Positions 16,886 through 25,253 of a stretch of 64,000 nt of DNA are shown one piece after another. Numbering within the stretch: the first letter of the stretch is position 1; the number at the start of each line of letters is the position of its first letter. The DNA comes from Microthrixaceae bacterium (GTDB lineage Bacteria; Actinomycetota; Acidimicrobiia; Acidimicrobiales; Acidimicrobilacustridaceae). The translations under genes were made by a program, and so were the position numbers. The notes beneath the pieces are model-generated. The model was not told where the DNA came from. It ran no database searches and saw only the letters and a program-made list of their open reading frames with translations. The stretch lies in NCBI GenBank assembly GCA_947449015.1, contig CANFQA010000003.1, forward strand, positions 40,434 through 104,433. The letters run 5' to 3'.

Positions 16886-17579
16886 TCGAGGCGGGAAGCA
16901 CTGAGATGGTTCTCAGAGCGCTTTCCGCGATGGTGATGTCGAGTTCGGTGTCGATATCGAGTCCTTCGATCTCGTCCATCTCGAACAGCGAGATCCGTCC
17001 GCCGAGTCGATTCATCCTGGTGTCGTAGATGCCGGTACGCGTCACATAGAGCGAGCCGGTTTCGCGGAATGGCAGCGTGGCGGGGTCCATGTCCTGACGT
17101 CGTTCTCGTGCCTCGACGCGATAGTGCGATGTCGGGGGATCGCCCTGCCACCACAGGAACGGACTGGAGCGAACGACGCCAACCAATGAATCAGCATCCT
17201 CAGCAACGAATTGTGCGATTGCACGATCAATCGAATCCGGACGTCGGATTGGCGAGGTGGCCTGAAGGAGCACAACTGCGTCGGGTTCCCAACCCTGGGA
17301 ACGAACCCAGGCAATTGCGTGAAGCACTGTGGGTTCCGTGGGTGCATCGTCAGTGGCCAGTTCGGCCGGTCGAAGGAACGGAACCTCGGCACCGGCGTCA
17401 GCCGCAACCGCAGCGATCTCCTCATCATCTGTTGAGACGATCACCCGCATGGGGGTAGTGCTGCCCAATGCGTGAGCAATCGACCAGCTGACGAGCGGTC
17501 GACCGGCGACGTTTCGAAGGTTCTTGCCGGGAACCCCTTTGGATCCGCCGCGAACAGGTATCACGCAAAGGAGGTTCAT
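16863..17579 (-). CDS. CMP-nonulosonate (sialic-acid-like) cytidylyltransferase
   Basis: 238 residues. The ATG at 17579 (ATGA overlap) begins MNLLCVIPVRGGSKGVPGKN, whose RGGSKG(V/I)PGKN loop binds CTP in NeuA, LegF and PseF. VVLLQATSPIRRPDSIDRAI is the second hallmark, and GLDIDTELDITIAE near the C-terminus carries the metal-binding D-x-D region. It would activate a nine-carbon 2-keto-3-deoxy acid (sialic acid, KDN, legionaminate) as the CMP-sugar. KDO is less likely because KdsB proteins carry a different loop sequence. The matching synthase and phosphatase lie divergently at 22.9-24.3 kb. Confidence 0.86.
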   Translation of the reverse strand: MNLLCVIPVRGGSKGVPGKNLRNVAGRPLVSWSIAHALGSTTPMRVIVSTDDEEIAAVAADAGAEVPFLRPAELATDDAPTEPTVLHAIAWVRSQGWEPDAVVLLQATSPIRRPDSIDRAIAQFVAEDADSLVGVVRSSPFLWWQGDPPTSHYRVEARERRQDMDPATLPFRETGSLYVTRTGIYDTRMNRLGGRISLFEMDEIEGLDIDTELDITIAESALRTISVLPASNDLDVND

Positions 17580-18625
17580 CGTCGCTGTGCCACCCGTTCT
17601 TCGATGATGTGGGCAATGACTCGAGCGGGCTCGTCGGCGGAGGCAAATGTGGGTCTGGATGCGTCGGTCCCGTAGCGCTGCATCCCGTAACGCTTCCATG
17701 TCTCTCGTAGCCATGCTGGGGGATCGGGGAAATCTACCCACGAGGACATTCCGGCTGCTGCTGCCTCAAGGACTCCGGTGGAAAACGCGCTCACGACCTC
17801 GGTATCGAGTTCTGTCAGGGGCCTGTTGGTGAGATCGAATCGAATGCCGCGCATCCGCCAGAGTCGATGCTGCAGTCGGGATATGAGGTCGATCTCCGAT
17901 GGATGCGGTCGATACACCGCATCGTTTGATCGACAGAAGTTCACGGCGGCTCGCGCCATCAATCGACGCGGAAGTTCGTGCCCGTGGAGTTGTCCGAGGT
18001 AGGTGAGTGAGTTTTGGCTGGAGCGTGGTGGTAGCTCTGCGGCCCTGCGGTGCGCGGCGAACAGAAGTTGGCTTCCGACGGTGCGCGCCGACACATCGGA
18101 TCGGCCAGCGGTCCAGTAGTTGGCATCGGCTTCGGACCAGGCGAGCAGCTCGGCACCGGATCGAAGCGGCGGGGCGAATGGCGTCAGGATTCCGTGTTGG
18201 ACCACAAGGAAGGCAGCGTCGGTATGTGTTGCACTGGAACCAGCGAGGGCGCCGAGGCGCATGTAGTCGCCAACGGCGACGACACAGCGAAGTCCGGGAA
18301 GCGCACGAGTGAGTTCGGCTTCTTCGGTGATTGGCAGTGACTCCAAATGCTGCCCGAACTGTGATCCAGCTGATGCGGCGGGAGTTGTGAGCACTGCAAC
18401 ACGATCTGCAGCAAGGTGTGCCATCGGCGCAACCAGCGCGGCGAGCTGGCTCGGGCTGAGTGAATCAACGACGATGAGGACCTCGGAGTCCGGACCGGGG
18501 TTCAGCAGCACTGCCGGCTCGGGGGCCTGCGACCGGAATCGATGTCGGGTGCGTCGGAGCGGACTCTGCCTTGCTGCGATCGAGGTCTGCCACGCCCCGA
18601 GATCGGTGGGGTGGATTAGTCCCAT
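17576..18625 (-). CDS. Putative nonulosonyl/sialyl-type transferase (GT-B, HP motif)
   Basis: 349 residues with no strong family name recognised. Two features resemble bacterial sialyl- and polysialyltransferases: VYRPHPSEIDLI (the HP motif that binds the CMP phosphate) and VVSAFSTGVLEAAAAG (the S-S/T motif). AFLVVQHGILTPFAPPL resembles the acceptor-side HG of capsule transferases. The gene is translationally coupled (ATGA) to the CMP-nonulosonate synthetase downstream, which would make its donor. Capsule glycerophosphotransferases and WaaA-like enzymes share RPHP-type motifs, so this is a reasoned guess. Cytosolic, membrane-peripheral location expected. It overlaps the upstream gene by 10 bases. 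Confidence 0.6.
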   Translation of the reverse strand: MGLIHPTDLGAWQTSIAARQSPLRRTRHRFRSQAPEPAVLLNPGPDSEVLIVVDSLSPSQLAALVAPMAHLAADRVAVLTTPAASAGSQFGQHLESLPITEEAELTRALPGLRCVVAVGDYMRLGALAGSSATHTDAAFLVVQHGILTPFAPPLRSGAELLAWSEADANYWTAGRSDVSARTVGSQLLFAAHRRAAELPPRSSQNSLTYLGQLHGHELPRRLMARAAVNFCRSNDAVYRPHPSEIDLISRLQHRLWRMRGIRFDLTNRPLTELDTEVVSAFSTGVLEAAAAGMSSWVDFPDPPAWLRETWKRYGMQRYGTDASRPTFASADEPARVIAHIIEERVAQRR

Positions 18626-19626
18626 AGCGGGTCGATCTGTCGGGCGCGATGTACGAAGGTGTGTTCGGCGAGCGTGCGTCGTTGGCCCGCCTCGGCAATC
18701 CGATCTCGCCAGGTTCGGTCGATGAGTGCTCGTTGGCAGAGAGCGACGAGCTCCTCGGTGCTGGTGAAGACCTCGACCTCCTTCCCGGGTTCGTACAGTT
18801 CGCCGATGTCGGGCCTATCAACGAGTTGCAGGCCACCAGCGCCTGGGATCTCAAAGGTCCGCATGGTGAACCCGGACTGGTCCTCGTGGATATTCAGTGC
18901 GGCAGCAGCTCCACCCATGACCCCGTATGCATGTGAACGGTCGATATCGCGACTCGCAGGTACGTTCGGCCTCGTGTAGCTCCAGGTCCGGAGTCGGTCC
19001 GCCGGGTGATGTGACCAGTCTCGGCCATAGGCATGGACATCAATGTTCGCGGCGACCAACTGGGTCATCACCTGTTCGCGAGACGCGTACCTCGCACCAA
19101 CGAAGACGATGGAATCGCTCGGTGCAACAGTGAATTTCGTGAAGGAGTCGAAGGCGTCAGCAATGTGGTGGGCACGGTGACCCCAGGCGCCCAGCTGCTC
19201 GACGTCGGGCGGGGAGTAGGAGAGGATCGCCCGTGGCGCTGCGAGGTACTGAGATTGGAAGCGCATATGGCTCAGTTCGTCATAGAGCCAAAGCACAGTT
19301 GGAAGCGATCGGCTCGCCACTGCTGCCCAGAACTCCTCATGCAGACAATCGCCTTTGATGACCAGCACCCGGGTTGCGTCGGTGGATCGGATCTTCTCCG
19401 CGGCCCTCAGCGTTGCCCAGTGAGCCATCCGTTGACCGGCAGTGGAGCGATGCAGGCGGTCGGGGAGCTCGAACTGGACTTTGTTGCGGAATTTGGCCGA
19501 CCATGAGGCGAATTCGTCGTAGTGGAAGACGTCTGTGTCGTAACCGATGGCCTCAAAGGCCCGCGCCGTGGCGATTCCATAGCCATGGAAACTCGGTGAA
19601 ATGACCAGAAGCCTGTTGTGATTCAT
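18616..19626 (-). CDS. CgeB-like glycosyltransferase
   Basis: 336 residues resembling the CgeB/spore-maturation group of GT-B proteins. RLLVISPSFHGYGIATARAF opens the fold, TVLWLYDELSH and AILSYSPPDVEQLGAWG are in the first domain, and DSIVFVGARYASREQVM begins the donor domain. FTMRTFEIPGAGGLQLVDRP and YEPGKEVEVFTSTEEL are the family's hallmark C-terminal blocks (E for the donor ribose, then an ageing-type D-x-x-E). GAGGA lies 7 bases before the ATG. It is the first gene of the overlapping minus-strand glycan operon and is divergent from the Wzc-like gene across 100 bases. Confidence 0.82.
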   Translation of the reverse strand: MNHNRLLVISPSFHGYGIATARAFEAIGYDTDVFHYDEFASWSAKFRNKVQFELPDRLHRSTAGQRMAHWATLRAAEKIRSTDATRVLVIKGDCLHEEFWAAVASRSLPTVLWLYDELSHMRFQSQYLAAPRAILSYSPPDVEQLGAWGHRAHHIADAFDSFTKFTVAPSDSIVFVGARYASREQVMTQLVAANIDVHAYGRDWSHHPADRLRTWSYTRPNVPASRDIDRSHAYGVMGGAAAALNIHEDQSGFTMRTFEIPGAGGLQLVDRPDIGELYEPGKEVEVFTSTEELVALCQRALIDRTWRDRIAEAGQRRTLAEHTFVHRARQIDPLWD

Positions 19627-19726
19627 AGTGAATCCTCGTGCTTGACCGATCAGTAATAGATGTCCAAGTTAGACTACGAAACCACGCTGCTCCCTTACGG
19701 AGCCACCCCCTGTAGCGGAGCATTGA

Positions 19727-21550
19727 GTGAGTATCCCAGAGGCATCCCCTGCAACACCGAGGCCGAATTCACCTGTGGGTGAGGGCGAGGCATTCGGGTC
19801 CTCACGGGCGCTTCGGCACTACGCAGCTGTGATGAGGCGCCGCTGGCGCTGGATCGCCGCCGGTCTCGTACTCGGCATGGTCGGTGGTTTGCTTTCGAGT
19901 TTCATCACCACGAGCGACGTATCGAAGCAGACCTACTTCAAAGCGACGACGACCATCGTCTCCACGGGTGCGGTTACCGGGCCCAAGCTCCAGCAGGTGG
20001 CGTTCCTGCTCCAGTCGGCAGAGGTGCAGCAGACAATCTCCAACGATCAGGGCATTCCACCCGAGACGCTGCGCGGTTTGATCTCAGCGCAGGCCCAACA
20101 GGATGTTTCAGCGATCGACGTGACTGCCATTGGGCTCGACCCGGAGGCCACGGTGAATCTCGCTGATGCGAGCGCACGAGTCCTGATGGACGCGGCGAAG
20201 ACCGACTCGGAGCACCAGTACGAGACCAATCGTGACTCCATCCTTGCCAAGATCGACGACCTCGCTGCCCGGCGCGCAGATCTCGAATCTCGGATCGCGA
20301 AGAGTCCTTCACAGTCATCAATACTCAAGGCTGAGCTCGATTCGACGATCAACCAGTCGCGAGTCGCCTATGAGCAGTTATCAGCAATCGCGGCACCCGG
20401 AGCATCCGACGCCTCGTTCACGGTGTTCCAGTCGGCAAGCGCAGTGCAGATCAACGGACGGGCGTTTCGCGTTCGCTACGACGCCAACTTGAATTCCCGC
20501 GGTGCGCTTTCGGGTGGCGGCAATGGCAACCGGGTGACCTTCTCCGAGACCGACCTCGGCGTGGTCTCGGGCAGCTCCCGGGCCGCACGACTCGCAATTG
20601 GCGGTTTCGTTGGACTTATTCTCGGTCTGGGCACGGCGCTGGTCATTGAGGTTTGGGACGATCGCATCCGCCGCCGCGACATTCTCGAGGAAGTCACGGG
20701 AATCCCTGTCGTCGCCGAGATTCCTGCGTTCAGTCGTGCGGAGCGACAGGATTTCTCAATCGTCGCCGTTGATGATCCTCGCTCTCGCACGGCCGAACAC
20801 TTTCGCTCCATTCGGACTTCGCTTCTGTTCTTCATCGAGGCTCAGGCCCGTCCGGCCGATGGCAGTTCCCGCACGCCGGTGGTCCTGGTGACCTCTCCGA
20901 ATCCCAGCGAAGGCAAGACCACCTCCACGTCGAACATGGCGGCGGTATTTGCTGCGGCTGGATCGCGAACGCTTGTGATCGACTGCGACTATCGCAAGCC
21001 TTCGATCAGTCGGTATCTCGCTCCTCGTCTTGACCTCGAGTATCCCGAACGCCCGCAGACCACCCGTGTGGAAAATCTCTGGTTCATGGCGGCACCCACC
21101 ACCTCGGCCAGCGCAGCGAAGGTCATCGCAATCCTTGGGAAGACCATCGAGACCTGGCGCGACCAGTTCGACATCGTTTTTCTGGACACTCCTCCGATGC
21201 TCGCCACCAACGACGCCACCGATCTCCTTGAGTGGGCTGACGCAGCAGTGCTCGTGGTCCGGTCTGGTCAGACACGCAGGCTTGCTGCCGAACGCGCTTC
21301 AAGTGTTCTCGCTCGATTTGGTGCTCCCATTGTTGGCACGATCTTCAACGGTTGCGCGGAGCGGGACATGGAGAGTTACTACGGCTACGGCTACTACGGC
21401 TCCAAGTACTACGGATCGGATGCCAACTTCGGGACCGGAGGGAGTCGTGCTGGCGGCGCGAATGCAGCCCGATCGACGAGCGTCGAGCGACAGAGGCCTG
21501 CGAGCGAGTCCTCACCCGACAGCTCTGGATCGTTGGGCCTGGATCTGTAG
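19727..21550 (+). CDS. Wzz/BY-kinase chain-length determinant and tyrosine autokinase (Wzc/CapAB-like)
   Basis: 607 residues. GTG start with GCGGAG 6 bases upstream. The N-terminal Wzz part has transmembrane helices at about 41-63 and 289-310, with an extracytoplasmic alpha-helical region between. The cytosolic kinase has Walker A NPSEGKTTS (about 391), Walker A' LVIDCDYRKP (about 416) and Walker B IVFLDTPPM (about 483). A tyrosine cluster YYGYGYYGSKYYG (about 550-564) is the autophosphorylation tail. It controls polymer length and export together with the Wzy-like protein. The likely partner phosphatase is the Wzb-like gene at 43227, over 20 kb away. Walker A has Ser in place of the usual Gly before EGKT. 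Confidence 0.9.
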   Translation: MSIPEASPATPRPNSPVGEGEAFGSSRALRHYAAVMRRRWRWIAAGLVLGMVGGLLSSFITTSDVSKQTYFKATTTIVSTGAVTGPKLQQVAFLLQSAEVQQTISNDQGIPPETLRGLISAQAQQDVSAIDVTAIGLDPEATVNLADASARVLMDAAKTDSEHQYETNRDSILAKIDDLAARRADLESRIAKSPSQSSILKAELDSTINQSRVAYEQLSAIAAPGASDASFTVFQSASAVQINGRAFRVRYDANLNSRGALSGGGNGNRVTFSETDLGVVSGSSRAARLAIGGFVGLILGLGTALVIEVWDDRIRRRDILEEVTGIPVVAEIPAFSRAERQDFSIVAVDDPRSRTAEHFRSIRTSLLFFIEAQARPADGSSRTPVVLVTSPNPSEGKTTSTSNMAAVFAAAGSRTLVIDCDYRKPSISRYLAPRLDLEYPERPQTTRVENLWFMAAPTTSASAAKVIAILGKTIETWRDQFDIVFLDTPPMLATNDATDLLEWADAAVLVVRSGQTRRLAAERASSVLARFGAPIVGTIFNGCAERDMESYYGYGYYGSKYYGSDANFGTGGSRAGGANAARSTSVERQRPASESSPDSSGSLGLDL

Positions 21551-21587
21551 CACCCGAATCGAGCCAATGAGGTCTCGATAGGTTCTG

Positions 21588-21593
21588 TACGGT
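21588..21593 (+). promoter_or_regulatory. -10 box for leaderless glycosyltransferase gene
   Basis: TACGGT, 6 bases (TGCAAT), then GTG at 21600. No ribosome-binding site is visible. It would give this gene a transcript independent of the BY-kinase gene upstream. Confidence 0.5.
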
Positions 21594-21599
21594 TGCAAT

Positions 21600-22691
21600 G
21601 TGCGCGAAACGGGACTGGTCCACGACTACCTCACCCAACGCGGTGGGGCAGAGCGGGTAGTGCTCGCATTGAGCCGGATGCTGCCCGACGCACCAATCCA
21701 TACCTCCCTGTATGACCCGAAGGGCACCTATCCCGAGTTCGCCGAGCGAGATGTGCGCAGTTCGCCGCTCAATCGCGTACGTCCGCTCCGCTCCCACCAT
21801 CGGCTCGCCCTTCCCGTTTTGGCACCGGTCTTCTCCGCTATGCATATCGATGCCGAAGTCACAGTCTGCAGTTCCTCGGGCTGGGCCCATGGTGCGCAAA
21901 CCTCCGGTTCGAAGGTCGTGTATTGCCATGCGCCGGCCCGCTGGCTCTACCAAATGGAGGCCTACAGCGCGGAGTCCTCGCTCATTACCCGTAGCGCGCT
22001 GGCGGTGCTGCGCCGCCCTTTGCTTCGGTGGGACCGTCGGGCCGCCGGCACGGCCGATGCCTATGTGGTGAATTCAAGCCGTACCCGCAACATGGTTCGC
22101 GACGCGTACGGCATCGAGTCGGAAATCATTCATCCACCTTCGGAGTTCCTGGCTGAGGGCGCCACGGTTCCGATGGACGGCATTGAGCCGGGATTCTTCC
22201 TGTGTGTTGCACGGCTGCTTCCCTACAAGAACCTTGAATCATTGCTTGCCGCGTTCGAACAGATGCCTGCAGAACGTCTCGTCATTGTTGGCTCAGGCCC
22301 TGATCGCGCAAGGCTTCTGTCCCTCGCACCACCGAACGTGACCTTCCTTCACGATATTTCCGACGGTCAGCTCCGATGGGTGTACTCGGTGGCCGAGGCG
22401 CTGTTTGCGATCGGACTGGAGGATTTCGGGCTCACACCAATCGAGGCCGCAAGTTTTGGCGTTCCCACAATCGCCCGAGCGTTCGGTGGTTACCTCGACA
22501 CGGTCATCGAGGGTGTGAACGGCAGGTTCCTTTCAGGTTTGGAGCCGGCCGACATTCAGACCGCTGTTGATGAGTTGCGGCGCGATCGACTCGACCCAGT
22601 CACAGTCCGCCGCACGACTGAGCGCTTCTCTCAGGCGGAGTTCACTCGGCGGATGTCCGGAGTTATCGAACGAGTCCGCCGCAGTCACTGA
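21600..22691 (+). CDS. GT4-type glycosyltransferase
   Basis: 363 residues. VHDYLTQRGGAERVVLALS is the classic N-terminal GGAE loop of GT4 enzymes. VYCHAPARWLYQMEAYSAE contains the HxPxR segment common in mannosyl- and rhamnosyltransferases. FFLCVARLLPYKNLESLLAA opens the donor domain, and GLEDFGLTPIEAASFGVPTI is the E-x7-E motif. The GTG start is supported by the promoter hexamer just upstream and by immediate entry into the fold. It lies between the BY-kinase and the nonulosonate genes on the same strand and probably works on the same glycan. Confidence 0.87.
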   Translation: MRETGLVHDYLTQRGGAERVVLALSRMLPDAPIHTSLYDPKGTYPEFAERDVRSSPLNRVRPLRSHHRLALPVLAPVFSAMHIDAEVTVCSSSGWAHGAQTSGSKVVYCHAPARWLYQMEAYSAESSLITRSALAVLRRPLLRWDRRAAGTADAYVVNSSRTRNMVRDAYGIESEIIHPPSEFLAEGATVPMDGIEPGFFLCVARLLPYKNLESLLAAFEQMPAERLVIVGSGPDRARLLSLAPPNVTFLHDISDGQLRWVYSVAEALFAIGLEDFGLTPIEAASFGVPTIARAFGGYLDTVIEGVNGRFLSGLEPADIQTAVDELRRDRLDPVTVRRTTERFSQAEFTRRMSGVIERVRRSH

Positions 22692-22855
22692 ATCGGCGTA
22701 CGGCGCCTCTCCCAACGCTCCGGTCACCACCGGCGTTAGTGTTGTGGTCGCAGTGCGTTGTTTGACTGCCAGTGAGTGTCTGCCCCGCACCGTTGCGTCG
22801 TCGCAGCGGCGCACACTAGGGATCCGGAAAGGTCCGCATTCCGGGAGGTCCTGTG

Positions 22856-23392
22856 ATGACTGAACCGATTCCGTTGCTTTCAGCCATTCCATGGCCGTTG
22901 GCGGCCATCGTGTTCGATTTTGACGGAGTGCTCACCGACAACCGTGTGCTCACCTTTCAGGACGGCACCGAGGCGGTGTTCTGCTCTCGAAGCGATGGCA
23001 TGGGCATTGAACTGCTTCGGAGCGTTGACATTCCGATGGTGGTCATCTCCAAGGAACGCAATCCCGTGACCTCGGCTCGTTGCGCCAAGCTCGGTCTTGA
23101 GGTCGTGCAGGGAGTGGATGACAAGGCGCCGGTCATGACTGCATGGCTGGCTGAACGTGACATCGATCCGGCCCACACCATCTATGTTGGCAACGATGTG
23201 AACGACCTGGCATGTATGCGGCTCATTGGTTGCGCGGTCGCGGTTGCTGACGCACACCCCGTCGTGCTCGCTGAAGCTGATCTTGTGCTTCCCGAACCCG
23301 GAGGCAACGGCGCGGTGCGATTCCTCGCTGACGCTATTGTCGCCAAGGTTCGCTCAACCGATTCTCAACTCAACACGAAGGCCAACAGATGA
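22856..23392 (+). CDS. KdsC-like HAD phosphatase (nonulosonate-9-phosphate phosphatase candidate)
   Basis: 178 residues, small HAD fold without a cap domain. The ATG at 22856 lies 7 bases after GGGAGG, better than the adjacent GTG at 22853. VFDFDGVLTDNRVLTFQDG is motif I (Asp nucleophile and Asp acid-base). VVISKERNPVTSARC is motif II, VDDKAPVM supplies the motif III Lys, and YVGNDVNDLACM is motif IV. KdsC-like proteins dephosphorylate KDO-8-P, KDN-9-P or NeuNAc-9-P. Being translationally coupled (ATGA) to a NeuB-like synthase, it most likely removes the 9-phosphate of its product. The 164-base gap upstream holds no other feature I can support. Confidence 0.82.
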   Translation: MTEPIPLLSAIPWPLAAIVFDFDGVLTDNRVLTFQDGTEAVFCSRSDGMGIELLRSVDIPMVVISKERNPVTSARCAKLGLEVVQGVDDKAPVMTAWLAERDIDPAHTIYVGNDVNDLACMRLIGCAVAVADAHPVVLAEADLVLPEPGGNGAVRFLADAIVAKVRSTDSQLNTKANR

Positions 23393-24258
23393 GTGACCAC
23401 CGCATGATCGGCGAGCGACGAGTGGGACCTGGTGCCCCCGTCTATGTGATTGCTGAGATCGGCATCAATCACAACGGTGATCTCAATCTTGCTCTGCAAA
23501 TGATTGCCGCTGCCGCCGCCGCCGGCTGCGATGCGGTGAAGTTCCAGAAGCGCACCCCCGAGCTATGTGTGCCTGCTGATCAGCGCGACATCCTGCGGGA
23601 GACCCCGTGGGGAATCATGACCTATCTCGAGTATCGCTATCGCGTTGAGTTCGGCGCTGATGAATACGACGCCATCGACGCGAACTGCCGGGCCCTCGGA
23701 ATCGACTGGTTCGCATCGCCATGGGATGAGCCGTCGGTGGAGTTCCTCGAGGCGTATTCGCCAGTCACCTACAAGGTCGCGTCTGCGTCGATCACTGATA
23801 TGGGTCTTCTCGGCGCTCTTCGATCGACTGGTCGACCGATCATCATGTCCACTGGAATGTCCACCGCTGAGGAGATCGGCTCCGCTGTGAGCGCGCTCGA
23901 TCGCGACAAGCTGCTCCTGGCTCATTCCACCAGCACCTATCCGTGTAAGCCCGAGGAACTCAATCTGCGAATGATTCACACCCTGGCTGAGCTCTACGGG
24001 GTGCCGGTTGGGTATTCCGGTCATGAGACCGGACTTTCGACAACGGTCGCGGCGGTGGCGATGGGCGCCTGCTTCGTGGAACGTCACATCACTCTCGATC
24101 GGAGCATGTGGGGAACCGATCAGGCGGCCTCGGTCGAAGTTGGAGGCCTCAATCGACTGGTCCGCGATATTCGTGTGGTCGAGGCGGCCATGGGCGACGG
24201 GGTCAAGCGGGTCTACGACTCCGAACTTCCCTCCCGGAGCAAACTGCGCCGGAGCTGA
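23389..24258 (+). CDS. neuB: NeuB-like nonulosonate synthase, short form without SAF domain
   Basis: 289 residues. The TIM barrel is complete: YVIAEIGINHNGDLNLALQM, DAVKFQKRTPELC, YKVASASITD, PIIMSTGMSTAEEIG, LLAHSTSTYPCKPEELNL and GYSGHETGLS are all NeuB hallmarks. It condenses phosphoenolpyruvate with a six-carbon aldose to give a nine-carbon acid. The protein ends at SELPSRSKLRRS, right after the barrel. The C-terminal antifreeze-like SAF domain of typical NeuB (about 340-350 residues), which contributes to the partner active site, is absent. It overlaps the phosphatase gene by ATGA. No NeuC/NnaA epimerase or Pse/Leg gene is nearby, so a hexose-6-phosphate substrate (KDN-9-P) is suspected. 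Confidence 0.87.
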   Translation: MSDHRMIGERRVGPGAPVYVIAEIGINHNGDLNLALQMIAAAAAAGCDAVKFQKRTPELCVPADQRDILRETPWGIMTYLEYRYRVEFGADEYDAIDANCRALGIDWFASPWDEPSVEFLEAYSPVTYKVASASITDMGLLGALRSTGRPIIMSTGMSTAEEIGSAVSALDRDKLLLAHSTSTYPCKPEELNLRMIHTLAELYGVPVGYSGHETGLSTTVAAVAMGACFVERHITLDRSMWGTDQAASVEVGGLNRLVRDIRVVEAAMGDGVKRVYDSELPSRSKLRRS

Positions 24259-24311
24259 CCTTCGTCAAACGCGCCAAGTACGCGGCGCACCTCGAGAGAC
24301 GGGTTGTCGAT

Positions 24312-25253
24312 TCAGCCAGCCGAGGCGCGCAGGATTGCCAGTGAGCGTTGGCGGAAGGTTCTGACCGGATGTGTGGAGCGGCCAAACAGCGCCCGCAGGA
24401 TGTTCCAGACGAGATTCACCAAGGTGACACCCAGCATTGATGCTTGGAATGCGCGTGCTTTCGCCCTGCCATTCCACTTCACCCAGTAACGCCATTCGCC
24501 TTCCATGAGCCATTGGAATCGCATGGCGTCATCTGATGATCCCCCGCCGGCATGCTCGACGCTCACTGCGGAAAGCACAATCGATGGCAGGTTGAACTCT
24601 CGTGCGCGTCGCTGGAGGTCGATCTCCTCGCTGTTCATGTGAAATCGCTCGTCGAACCCGCCAAGACCGCGGAACGCAGCAGTGGGCGCGAGGATCGCTG
24701 CGCCGACGAACCAGTCGCACACCATCGCGTTGCTCGTGGAAGGTGCGATCTCATGACCAACAGATCGATGCCACCATACGGAGTTACGCCAACGACCGAG
24801 GGCGCTGAGCGATGCGATGACTGAACGAGAAATTTTCGGGAACTTACGACCGACGTACTGGAAACTGCCATCAGGACCGACCACCGTCGGGCTGACGAAC
24901 GCAGGCATCCATGGTTCTGCACCGGCGCACAGTGTCTCAACGAAGTCGGTTCCGACCGTGAGATCGCTGTTGAGGATCAGTAGCAGCGGATGCACAGCCT
25001 GTGCTGCCCCGCTGTTGACCGCTGAGCCAAATCCGCCGTTGACCTCTCGACGCACCACCACACAGCCGGGGAGGTTGAGCTCAGGAAAGGGTTCGGGGGA
25101 GTGGTCATCGGCGACGATGATCTGCAGGGGTCGTTGGGTGGTCTGCTGCAGGAGCGCCTTGATGAGGGGTCGAGTGAGCGCGGGGTCGCCGTAATGCGGG
25201 ATGACAATGCTGACCCCGTGTGATTGAAAACCAGAGTCCATGTCAGATCCCAC
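24312..25253 (-). CDS. GT2-family glycosyltransferase
   Basis: 313 residues, GT-A fold. VSIVIPHYGDPALTRPLIKA is the N-terminal strand, IIVADDHSPEPF the UDP-binding D-D, LLILNSDLTVG the metal-binding region (N-S-D in place of D-x-D), and GGFDERFHMNSEEIDLQRR the catalytic base region (E-x-x-D). These are features of rhamnosyltransferase-like (RfbF/WbbL) GT2 enzymes. The C-terminal part is amphipathic and may associate with the membrane. Starts at 25253 or 25241 are both possible. The former overlaps the upstream GT2 gene by 11 bases. Convergent with neuB across 53 bases. Confidence 0.86.
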   Translation of the reverse strand: MGSDMDSGFQSHGVSIVIPHYGDPALTRPLIKALLQQTTQRPLQIIVADDHSPEPFPELNLPGCVVVRREVNGGFGSAVNSGAAQAVHPLLLILNSDLTVGTDFVETLCAGAEPWMPAFVSPTVVGPDGSFQYVGRKFPKISRSVIASLSALGRWRNSVWWHRSVGHEIAPSTSNAMVCDWFVGAAILAPTAAFRGLGGFDERFHMNSEEIDLQRRAREFNLPSIVLSAVSVEHAGGGSSDDAMRFQWLMEGEWRYWVKWNGRAKARAFQASMLGVTLVNLVWNILRALFGRSTHPVRTFRQRSLAILRASAG

